Of a stretch of 64,000 nucleotides of DNA, positions 12,201 to 24,200 are shown one piece after another. The translations under genes were made by a program, and so were the position numbers. Below the pieces are notes generated by a model. That model had not been told where the DNA came from, ran no database searches, and worked only from the letters and a program-made list of their open reading frames with translations. The stretch lies in the NCBI GenBank assembly GCA_019925795.1, contig CM034314.1:82828780-82892779 (forward strand), given 5' to 3'. The number at the start of each line of letters is the position of its first letter. Position 1 is the stretch's first letter. The stretch is from Dendrobium chrysotoxum (taxonomy: Eukaryota; Streptophyta; Magnoliopsida; Asparagales; Orchidaceae).

Positions 12201-15200
12201 AATTGAAATTACAAAATAACATAAAAAAATCAAGTAATGAAAACAAGAAAAGAAAACTTTGGTCATGAAGGGATTTTTCTAATAACAATCAGCACATGTT
12301 TCCATAAAATATACCCGAGGAAAAATTCAAATCAGAATTTAGTATTCAACACATTAAGCAAATAAAGTAATACATTTGGATATCCTATAAAGTAATCCAT
12401 AAGCAAATCTCTCTAGCCAGCGAACAAGATATTTCTTTAATTCACTATCAATAATTAACGTAATCTCATAATCTATAATAGATTTAAGAACAAGTTATAT
12501 AAAAATATCTAGTAGAAGATTGAATGTGGATTCACAAGGAGCTAGAAAGAGAAGAATTCAAATAATTGATATTTTTCTTATAAAATAAAGTCAAATAAAA
12601 TACATTGAAATTGATTAATATCATAATTTTATGGATTTTTCAATTTAGAAGCACTAGTACCAACGCACTAAAAGATTTTAAATGATTCAACATTTCTCGT
12701 ATTATTTTCCCAAAAAAAAAAGCCATTCTCGTATAATGTCTTAAAGGTTCATGATGGAAATCTTTCCGAATTGAACACATTATAGCTTTATCACTACTTT
12801 TAAACTACACGTCTCATGTTCACATTAGCAAAAAAATATAATTATTATGATTAGTAACCAATTTTCAATGAATAACCTAATGCAAATCATACATATCATG
12901 CAAATGATATGAGCCAAGTAATACAACATAAAACAAGATCAAGCCTTTGTCCCACTACGTGGAGTCGGCTACATGAATCTTTTTTCTCCATTGTGTCCTG
13001 TTAAAAGTCAAATTCTCGTTTAAATCTAATAAAGAAAGAGCATTTCTAATATATGAGACAAGTAATGAGGTATTAAAATACAAAAAACCATCCTAATGGA
13101 TATTAATAATGATCTATAACTAATTTCTAAGAAAATGAAATGATATTAAAATTAGAAGCAAACAAATCACATAATTATGATACGCATATGCATACGAAAG
13201 ACCTCTTTCAAAAACTAACCCAAATAGTTTAAAGATCATTTATGATGAATTGCGCACTTTCAAAATTAACCACAAGAATGGAGTTTTATATTTAGGGCTT
13301 ATTTTAAAACATTAATTATCAGCAAACTCTCTCAGAAACATTGATGCTACTTAGCTCTCATCATAAGATTCATTTTATAAATTTGTAATGTCACTAAATA
13401 ATGAACTAAAATGAAATTCAACATCACTTTGATTATCCATTATGGGAACAATACTAGCAGATCCATCAAAATTTGCATTTTCATAATGCTCATTTGATTC
13501 ATAAACTACGTCATGTATTATGGTCAGTAGGCAAGTTTCAATGAATAACCTCATTTAAATGATATGAGCGAAGCAATGAATATATTAAAATACAAATATT
13601 CATCCTAATGGATACTAATAATGATCTATAACTAATTTCTAGAAAATAAAATGATAATTGAATTACAAGGAAATAAATCACACAAATATGATACGCATAT
13701 ACGGGCGAGAAAACTCTAAAAAAAGGCTAGCCTAAATAGCTTGAAAATCATTTATAATAAATTACGCACTTTTAAAATTAACCAGATGAATGAGTTTTCT
13801 TGATGAGGACATCAGTCAGAGATTTCGACACGTGTACTGTCGATGGGGACGATGATTGACGGCCACGATTCATAGTCTTTATTTTTGATGTATTTTTACA
13901 ATTTATTTATTTATGTCATTTCAGTTTCTTAGTTTGCCCCTATGGGGTTTTGTGTCTCTATTGTAGCCTGCGGGCATTAGCGTCTTTTTCCTTTTGTTAG
14001 TTTGAGGCCTATATATGAAGGTCCCCATGCTTTGTATTTTCTTGATGATGATTATGAATGAATTTCTCTTCTTTGCTTTGATCTCTTTGTGAGTTCTTGA
14101 AGGTGAGTGTAGTATCCGTCAACCTTTGGTGGATTCCAAGGTTCGCGGTTTGTTGTTGTTCGTTATCATCTCACTCGCCACCCTCTTCCCTAGCTCAACC
14201 CGCCGCCGCCACCATCCCCTTCCCCTCTCCAAACCCATCCCCCCACCTTCCCAACACCAAGCCGCCGCCCTTGAACCCCAACTGCCGGCCGCCTACACCC
14301 AGCTGCCGGCCTCCTCCCAGCCGCTGCCCCTTCCCCTTGTCCAACTCGCCAGCCTCAACTCCCCATGCCAAATCCTGAAATCAAAACCCCTTTGGTCATT
14401 ATCAACTTCCCTAACATAGGCTCTAGTTAATTAGGAAACGTATTTAATTGGATTTCAAATTTAAAATTTGAAATTTAAATACTTTCCTAATCCTAAAACT
14501 TAAATTTGGAAACCTCCTCTTTTAATTAAATCTGAGATTAAAATCAGATTTGATTTAAATCTCTAATTATTCTTTGGGGCCCACCTACTTAAAGCAAAAT
14601 TCCCTCTCTCCCCTCTCTACATGGCCGGCCCCCTCCCCCTTTGGTTTTCTCTCTCCAATTCAAATTAAATCACAATTAAAGCTTTCCCAATCCCCTCCAT
14701 TAGTCGCCCCTCCCCTAGCCCATTAATGGATTAATTGAATTTTCAAATCCTTCCCTCCAAAATCACTTAAATCTGAAATTAAATTCAGATTTATTGCAAT
14801 TCCCCAAATTTCCCCTAACCCTAGCCGCCCCCTCTCATCCCTATTCCCCAAGCCGCGGCCCCCTTTTCCCCTCTCTTCTCAATTCACTATGTATGGCGGA
14901 TCCCGAATGGGACTATGGATTTGTGCATGACGATCGAGATCAAATCAACATCCTCCATTCACATTTCTTTGACGTAGGCTTTGACTTCGACGATACCGTT
15001 GAAGATTACATCGACCGCATCCAATACACCTTAGTTGACGTGATCGACGAACAAAGATCAAAGGGACGTTGGATCATCACCGGCTGACCATCTTACTCCA
15101 CCACTCTGGCTACTTCTCCGACGACTACTACCCTACACATCACTTGCCTTCTAGTGGCTTCACTAAATGTGCTTGCAACTTTCATCCACTAACCTCCACT

Positions 15201-18200
15201 TTCAAGAGATTGAGTGAGGGATCTCAAGGTGAATGTTCTAGATTTTAAACTTGAGGCTCTTGTTACCGTGCTGTTTGCATTACTACTAAATTTTGGTTGT
15301 TATTTGCAAGACCTACTATTCTCAAAATGTAAACAATTGCTATTGCTTAATCTCTTGCGACATATTTTGATGATCTAACTTGAGCAAGTAAAGGGATTAT
15401 TGGAAGCCAAGCTACGTTCACTAATCTTATTAATCTCTTAACTTGCAATTCTTGTTTCATGGCATTTAGTTTCACATCATCTTGATATCAGAGCATGATA
15501 GGCATGAATTATACCATAGCATATTTAGTTTTAATCACTGTTTGTTACTTGCTGTCCAGTAAAAATCTGCTGCATTTAGAGACATTTAGGGGAGTCTAAT
15601 TTAGTGTTTAGGTGCTGCCATTACTGTAGAAACATCCCTAAACACCTAGGCTACTCTAACCTTTGTCTAGTGTGCTGTCCTAAGCCTTCCTGCTTCAACT
15701 AGTGTCATTTTAGTGAGTCAAACCTCACATCTCCTTGCTGCCCTTTACCTTTTCCCACCTTAGTTGTTCCCTAGTGTTTCCCCATGGATCCGGAACAAAT
15801 TCAGGCGACTCTAGACCTTATTGTTGGTCAACTTGGAACGGTTACCCAGCAAATCAGAAATACCCAAACTGATTTAGCAGACTTTAGGCGCCAAACTGAG
15901 AGACTTGACAACATAGAGCGTATAGGAAACCCAGCAGTCTATACACCTTCTAGACCTCAGTCCCCTTATACCGAAGAGGTTCATGCTGATTATGGGCACC
16001 CCCGAGATTACTATAGGACTAACCAAAGGCCCCACCACGAACCCACTAGACAAAACCCCAATTGGGAAGGAAACGATGCCCAACTCTTGAAAAACATTCG
16101 GATTGATGCCTCATCCTTCGATGGCACCTTAGACCCCCAAGTCTTTCTAGATTGGCTTAAGGGTATGGATAACTATTTCAAATGGTATAACATTTCGGAG
16201 GCCAGAAAGGTTAGGTTTGCTGAAATGAAGCTAACCGGTAGAGCCAGTCAATATTGGACTAATCTTGAACACATGCGTGAAACCCGAGGGGAGTACCCCA
16301 TTACTTATTGGAGGACGATGAAGAAAGAGCTGAAACAGAAATACATTCCTCCTTGCTACGATGAAGCAAGAGCTGAAACAAAAATACCTTCCTCCTTCCT
16401 ACTACCCTAGACTTTTGGATCATTGGAATAGGTTGACCCAGGGAAGTAAACCAGTCAAAGAATATATCTCTGCTTTTGATGACTTTATGATCCGTTGCAG
16501 TGGGAAACCACCACCCCTGCCCAACTTCTTTCTATGTTTAGAGCCGGACTGAGGGAAGACCTGAGGAATGAGCTGTTCGCCAGAGGAGTGACTACCTTAG
16601 AAGCTGCTTGTAGCCTTGTTCTAGATTTAGAAGAATCTAGGAGCCATGTCCTCTCTAGGAGCCAAGACTCTCATCCTAACCCTTTCAAGTCCTCTAGCCA
16701 ACAAAACAACAAGCCCACTGGACCCATGACTAGTTGACCTACCCCTGGCCTAACTCAACCCCGCCCTGACTATAAGGGTAAAACCCCTAAACGGGAAACT
16801 CCCAAAACCCCTTCAAGAATCAAATGCTATAGGTGTCATGGGTATAGACACATTGCCTCCCAATGTTCCAGCCCTTATAAAGTGACCATAATCGAGGAAG
16901 TCCTTGACGACGACGATGATGATGAGGAGCCTAAGACTAACTTAGTCCATCATGTGGATGAAGAGGAAGACTTCTTCTGCGATGACAGCCCCGTAGAACT
17001 TCAAGTTGTTAGATGTGCCTTGTCCCAACTTAAACCAAGTGACGACTGGCGTAGGACGTCTATTTTTCATACCTACACTAAAATCGGGGACAAGAATTGT
17101 AAGGTCATCATTGACAGTGGAAGCTGCATCAATGTTGTTTCGACCGCAATGATAACCACACTTAATCTGAAGACAACCCCGCACCCGAACCCCTACAAAG
17201 TTGTTTGGATCAATGCCACTGCCATTGATATCAAAGATAGGAGCCTTATTCCTATAAATTTTGTGGGATACCAAGAGAAGATTTTGTGTGACGTGTTGAC
17301 CATGGACGTAGGGCAGATTATCCTTGGTCGTCCGTAGTTATTCGACAACGATGTCCACATTTATGGGAGGACGAACACCTGTGTGTTTGAACATAACGGT
17401 AAAAAAATCAAACTTATCCCCTCTCAACCCAAGACTAGTAAAGATGAGGCTAAGCCTACCCCCGCTAGGCTAAGCAAAGGCTTACACTTTCTGACTGCAA
17501 AAGAAATGGACAGTGAGCTAAATCAGGGATCCCCTATGTATGCGCTTATAGCTAGGGAAGTGAATGATAACTCGGAAGAACCTGTCCCTGATGAAGTTAA
17601 ACCCCTTCTAGAGACTTTTGCTGACATCTTCCCGAAAGACTTACCCAACCACCTCCCACCCCTCAGGGATATCCAACACGTCATCGATCTTGTCCCGGGA
17701 GCGTCCTTGCCCAACCTTCCACATTATCGCATGAATCCAATGGAACATGCTGAGCTAAACAGACAAGTGGATGAACTTCTGAAACGCGGTTTTATTAAGG
17801 AAAGCCTTAGCCCGTGTGTTGTCCCTGCACTATTGACCCCAAAGAAAGATGGTTCTTGGAGAATGTGTGTCGATAGTAGGGAAATCAATAAGATCACAGT
17901 GAAGTACCGTTTCCCCGCTTAGACATGTTAGACATGATGACTGGAGCTACCCTCTTTTCCAAGATTGACCTCAAAAGTGGGTATCACCAAATCAGAATCC
18001 GTCCTGGTGACGAATGGATGACAACTTTTAAGACTAAAGATGGACTTTATGAATGGACGGTGATGCCTTTTGGTTTGAGTAACGCACCTAGTACTTTTAT
18101 GAGAGTAATGACCCAGGTCCTCAGACCCTTCCTAGGAAAATTTGTTGTGGTCTATTTTGACGATATTTTGATTTATAGCAGTTCGGTGGACCAACATCTG

Positions 18201-21200
18201 AATCACTTAAGACAAGTCTGCGAGATCCTAAGGAATGAACAATTGTATGCAAATCCTAAGAAGTGTATGTTCCTCACCAATAGTATCACTTTTCTTGGAT
18301 TTATAATATCATCTCAAGGAATCTCAGCTGACCCCGAAAAGGTTCAAGCAATTAATGAGTGGCCCAAGCCAACGAATATCAAGGACGTTCGGAGTTTTCA
18401 TGGATTGACCACCTTTTATCGGAGGTTTATTAGAAATTTTAGCACGATTGTGGCACTCATAACTGATTGTTTAAAGAAAGGAGAATTCCATTGGACTTTA
18501 TCTGCCACTAAAGCATTCGAGAAAATTAAGAAGAAAATGGTAGAAGCCCCAGTTATGCGCCTTCCTGATTTTTCCAAAGTTTTTGAGGTAACCTGTGACG
18601 CATCAGGTATTGGTATTGGAGGAGTTTTGTCACAAGAGGGACATCCTGTTGCCTACTTTAGTGAGAAGTTGAATGACATACGGCAGCGATATTCTACTTA
18701 TGATAAAGAATTTTATGCGATTATTCAGACCCTTAGGTACTGGAGACATTACTTGTTGCCTCAAGAGTTTGTCATATTTTTGAATGATGAGGCTCTGCGC
18801 TACATTAACTGTCAGAAGAAACTTAATGCCCGTCATGATCGTTGGATTGAATTCCTGCAAGAATATACATATACGATTAGATATAAGGCAGGAGTTGAAA
18901 ATAAGGCCGATGATGCCTTAAGTCGTCGAATGATGATTACCCGAGAAATGAGAACTGAAGTGATTGGTTTTGAATGACTCAAAGAAGATTATTTAGACTG
19001 TCCTGACTTTAAAGAAACTTATTACCAACTGACTAGTGGGCACGAACGTATCGTGGATGACTTCCTTGTAGAAGACGGATATCTGTTTAAATCCCAGAAG
19101 CTTTGTATTCCCAACACCTCTCTTCGAGAATTCCTCGTATGGGAATTACACGCTGGAGGCTTAGCCGGACATTTTGGGCAGGCCAAGACCACTGCTGCAG
19201 TTGAGCATAGGTTTTTCTGGCCCAGTCTTAAACGGGATGTTAGTAGGTTGGTCAAGCGTTGCCATACCTGCCAATTGGCCAAGCAAAGAAAACAGAATAC
19301 CAATCTCTACACACCCCTCCCTATTCCCAACCATCCTTGGCAAGATGTTAGCATGGACTTTGTACTAGGTCTACCCAAGACTGCTAGTAAACACTATTCG
19401 GTGTGTGTGGTAGTAGATCGTTTCTCGAAGATGGCACACTTCCTTCCGTGTTCCAAAATTTTTGATGCCTCTCGAATCGCTAAGCTTTATTTCAACGAAA
19501 TTGTTAGACTACACGAATTACCCAAGACGATAGTGTCTGATAGAGACGTCAAATTCACCAGCTATTTTTGGAAAACCCTTTGGCACAAGATGGGCACTAA
19601 ACTCCAGTTTTCATCTGCCTTTCACCCACAAATTGATGGACAAATGGAAATCGTCAATAGAAGTCTAGGCAACCTCCTTAGAACTTTAGTAGGTGAACAT
19701 ATCCGGGATTGGGACTCCAAGCTTCCTATAGCTGAATTCGCGTACAATAATTCTGTTAACCGAACTACAGGCATGAGTCCAACTGAAATTGTGTATGGTT
19801 TCCAACCTAGGCAACCTATAGATTTAATCCCAATGGGCCCTAAGTTTAGAACAGCTGAATCTGCATCTGCATTTGCATCTCATTTACAAGAATTACATAA
19901 GGAAATTAATAAAAGAATTGAACAGAGCAATGCTAACTATAAACTCAATACGGACCTCAAGAAAAGATTAAAGAATTTAAAGTGGGAGATTTTGTAATGG
20001 TTCGGATTCGCCCGGAGCGATTTCCGCAAGGGACCATTAAGAAGTTACATGCGAGGAACGCAGGACCTTTCAAAATAGTTTTCAAAATAAACAGTAATGC
20101 TTACGTGCTAGACCTTCCTGAAGATTTTAACATTAGCCCCACATTTAACATCGAAGATCTTGTAGCCTTCGAGCGTTCAGAGTTTAACCCCATTAATCCA
20201 CTAAACAATGAGCCTTGTGTGATCCCACCTGGTGAGAACCCCAACCTACCTCCACTCCCAGATATTCCCACTTTAACTATTGCGGAGAAAATTGAGGCAA
20301 TACTTAGTGATGACATCATTTCCACTAGAGACGGTGGTCGCCAAAGGTATTTAGTTCAATGGACAGAGAAATCGGAGACAGAGAACACGTGGATAGATCG
20401 GGATGAGCTACAGAGATTGGATCCTGATCTACTGGAGTGGTACGAGAGTTCCAGAGATGTTTACTCGACGGAGTCGAGCTCTCTCCCACCTGGGGAGAAT
20501 GATGAGGACATCAGTCAGAGATTTTGACACGTGTACCGTCGAAGGGGACGACGATCGACGGCCACGATTCATAGTCTATTTTTGATGTATTTTTGCAATT
20601 TATTTATTTATGTCATTTCAGTTTCTTAGTTTGCCCCTATGGGGTTTTGTGTCTCTATTGTAGCCTGAGGGCATTAACATCTTTTTCCTTTTGTTAGTTT
20701 GAGGCCTATATATGAAGGTCCTCATGCTTTGTATTTTCTTGATGATGATTATGAATGAATTTCTCTTCTTTGCTTTGATCTCTTTGTGAGTTCTTGAAGG
20801 TGAGTGTAGTACATGTCAACCTTTGGTGGATTCCAAGGTTCGCGGTTTGTTGTTGTTCGTTATCATCTCACTCACCACCCTCTTCCCTAGCTCAACTCGC
20901 CGCCCCCACCATCCCCTTCCCCTCTCCAAACCCATCCCCCCACCTTCCCAACACCAAGTCGCTGCCCTTGAACCCTAACCGCCGGCCGCCTACACCCAGC
21001 CGCCGCCCCTTCCCCTTGTCCAACTCGCCGGCCTCAACTCCCCTAGCCAAATCCTGAAATCAAAACCCCTTTGGTCATTATCTACTTTCCTAAAATAGGC
21101 TCTAGTTAATTAAGAAAGGTATTTAATTGGATTTCAAATTTAAAATTTAAAATTTAAATACTTTCCTAATCCTAAAACTTAAATTTGGAAACCTCCTCTT

Positions 21201-24200
21201 TTAATTAAATCTGAGATTAAAATCAGATTTGATTTAAATCTCTAATTATTCTTTGGGGCCCACCTACTTAAAGCAAAATTCCCTCTCTCCTCTCTCTACA
21301 TGGCCGGCCCCCTCCCCCTTTGGTTTTCTCTCTCCAATTCAAATTAAATCACAATTAAAGCTTCCCCAACCTCTCCATTAGCCGCCCCTCCCCTAGCCCA
21401 TTAATGGATTAATTGAATTTTCAAATCCTTCCCTCCAAAATCACTTAAATCTAAAATTAAATTCAGATTTATTGCAATTCCCCAAATTTCGCCTAACCCT
21501 AGCCGCCCCCTCTCATCCCTATTCCCCAAGCTGCCGCCCCCTTTTCCCCTCTCCTCTCAATTCACTATGTATGGCGGATCCCGAATGGGACTATGGATTT
21601 GTGCATGACGATCGAGATCAAATCAACATCCTCCATTCACCTTTCTTTGACGTGGGCTTTGACTTCGACGATACCGTTGAAGATTGCATCGACCGCATCC
21701 AATACACCTTAGTTGACGTGATCGACGAACAAAGATCAAAGGGACGTTGGATCATCACCGGCCGACCATCTTAATCCACCACTCTGGCTACTTCTCCGGC
21801 GACTACTACCCTACGCATCACTTGCCTTCTAGTGGCTTCACTAAGTGTGCTTGCAACTTTCATCCGCTAACCTCCACTTTCAAGAGATTGAGTGAGGGAT
21901 CTCAAGGTGAATGTTCTAGATTTTAAACTTGAGGCTCTTGTTACCGTGCCGTTTGCATTATCTACTAAATTTTGGTTGTTATTTGCAAGACCTACTATTC
22001 TCAAAATGTAAACAATTGCTATTGCTTAATCTCTTGCGACATATTTTGATGATCTAACTTGAGTAAGTAAAGGGTTTATTGGAAGCCAAGCTACGTTCAC
22101 TAATCTTATTAATCTCTTAACTTGCAATTCTTGTTTCATCGCATTTAGTTTCACATCATTTCTATTTCTGATTTAGTTCAAAACATTTATTATCAGTAAA
22201 CTCCCTAAAAAATATTGATGCAACTAAGTTCTCATCATAAGATTTATTTTATAAATTTGTAATGCCACTAAAAAGAAATCCATCATCACTTCAATCATCC
22301 ATTATGGGAACAATATCAATAGATCCATCATCAGATTGCTCATTGGATTCATCAACTACATCGTGTGTGATTTGTTCACCTTCAAATTCAGAAATAAACT
22401 CAACTCATATTGAAAGTTCAAATTCAGATTCAAACCCATACTCATTTTTTATTTCAAATTCTAATTTTGATTCTTGATAGAAAATATTTCAAGGTCCATG
22501 AACATGATCGAATTTAGGTGCGTATTCAAAATCAACATCATCATTATGTATTGATTCATAATGTAACTATAAATCCTTTTCTACATCTAAAACATCATCA
22601 AAATAATATTCATGATTTGTAATTTCTTCAATAAGTTCATATTCCATTAAACAAGAATCTTGCATTGGTGTTGCTTCAATAAGTTTTAGAAGAGTTTGTT
22701 AGAGAGATTTTCTTGGAATAAGCATAAATGCAAGATTCCAAATAGGAGAATTATTTTAATATTCACCAACATCTATAACTACGTAGAAATCTAATGCAAT
22801 ATTTTAATTTGTAAATTGTAGATTAGTTAATCCATAATTGATTTCTTAAAATAAATAATAGTAACAAAACAATCTCAAGACAAATAATGTTTATCTACAA
22901 GACCTACAAATCTTGCATAATACTCAAAATCACAATTTTGCCTTCTTTGCAAGCTTTAAATTGATAGTGTAATTGATCCTTATAAGCCCAAAGAGTTTTG
23001 AACTTTTTGAAAATCAAATAGATTGTATATTTCAGAAAAAAAATATAAGACTTGATACATCATGAAAATTTTCTAAAATCATCCATACTCCTTATTTAAG
23101 TATAAATGCAACTTTGAACATCATGATAATTATAATGGGTTCTATAAAATCACAGTTACCATCATGTTGAAATTGCATCATTTATTTTTTTTTTCATTGA
23201 CATAATTAATATCATATATTTAGTCGACATGATCATGCAGAGCCTCTTGTCCCAATTTGAAGCAGCATGTCTATGGGCTAGGATTTCTTAATGCAACTAG
23301 AATGAAACAATATGTATAAATAATGTAGAGGAACTTAGGATTCATAGATCCCAAACTACCAAATAAGCCAACAACCTATTTCTGCAAACTATAGACATAA
23401 GAATTAGAACTCATTCGTTGATATAATGATAAAAAGAAATCCAAAGAAATTCAAACCGTGCAAAATCAATGAACAATTATAATTTAATCGACGCAAATAT
23501 ATTCCAATTTGCAAAGATATTTGAACAAAAATAAGAGCACTAGAGAACCAATAAAAATTATGTAAAACATACTAGCATTAAAAAAAGAAATTATCAAAGT
23601 AAAAAAATCCAAGCCTCAAGCTGATATAAGAAGATGGAGCTTCCCCTAAAACTAGATAGTAGCACTTGTATCTCATTCAAAGAAATCATACATCTAACTT
23701 ATAAAGAATAATCTAACTTAACAAAACAAGGAAGCAAACATGCCCCAAATGAAACTCTTATATGCTTCCCAAAGACGCTTCAACATAACAAAGAAGAATC
23801 TGAAGCAGCTATACACAAAGTGCACCTTAAGAAATATGAGTCCACAAACCCTATTGGCTTTCATGGCAACCAACGCACCTTCAGAATTGTAAATTATTTA
23901 AGGACCTCAACATCACTGATAGGAATCCCTTGTAGAAAATCAGAAAAATTACTTGCTGAAATTTAATTTCAGCAATTGGGGAAAACAGGAATTGCAACGA
24001 ACTTAGATGCAGAAAACTAGAAATTGCACTTTTGATTGAAATTAGATGAAGAAAATCAGCAAGATATAATGAATCTTCTATTGGAGAGAAAGATCTGACT
24101 CTCCCAAATTTCTAAACGCCGCTAGAGCCCACTCAAGACACAAGAACCTTCACTTTTTCAGCCAAAATCCGAGATAAAAACCTAACCCTAGCCTCCCTAC

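Larger units (their letters stand above)
13801..15479 (+). repeat. 5' LTR of the chromovirus
   Basis: 1,679 bp. A TATA box CTATATATGAAGG lies at 14010-14022. Downstream are a C-rich, leader-like region and a short acidic ORF (14893-15087). Proline-rich readings around 14100-14420 are by-products of the C-rich tract. Confidence 0.92.
13801..22158 (+). mobile_element. Ty3/gypsy chromovirus, full length with TSD
   Basis: 8,358 bp. LTRs 13801-15479 and 20500-22158 begin TGATGAGGACATCAGTC and end CACATCA. The 5-bp duplication TTTCT flanks the element (13796-13800 and 22159-22163). Order: LTR, primer site, gag with zinc knuckle, protease, reverse transcriptase, RNase H, integrase, chromodomain, polypurine tract TGGGGAGAA (20491-20499), LTR. 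The LTRs differ at a few percent of sites by eye, so the insertion is not recent. It is oriented opposite to the host Rab gene. Several stops and frameshifts make it inactive. Confidence 0.95.

Noticed and set aside
14097..14419. Pro-rich ORFs in the chromovirus 5' LTR (and 20794-21057 in the 3' LTR)
   Set aside because: They arise from a C-rich tract, overlap in several frames and lack conserved starts. They are composition artefacts.
16942..17274. 110-codon antisense ORF in the chromovirus protease region
   Set aside because: Shadow of the gag-pol frame, which shows the DSGS protease motif.
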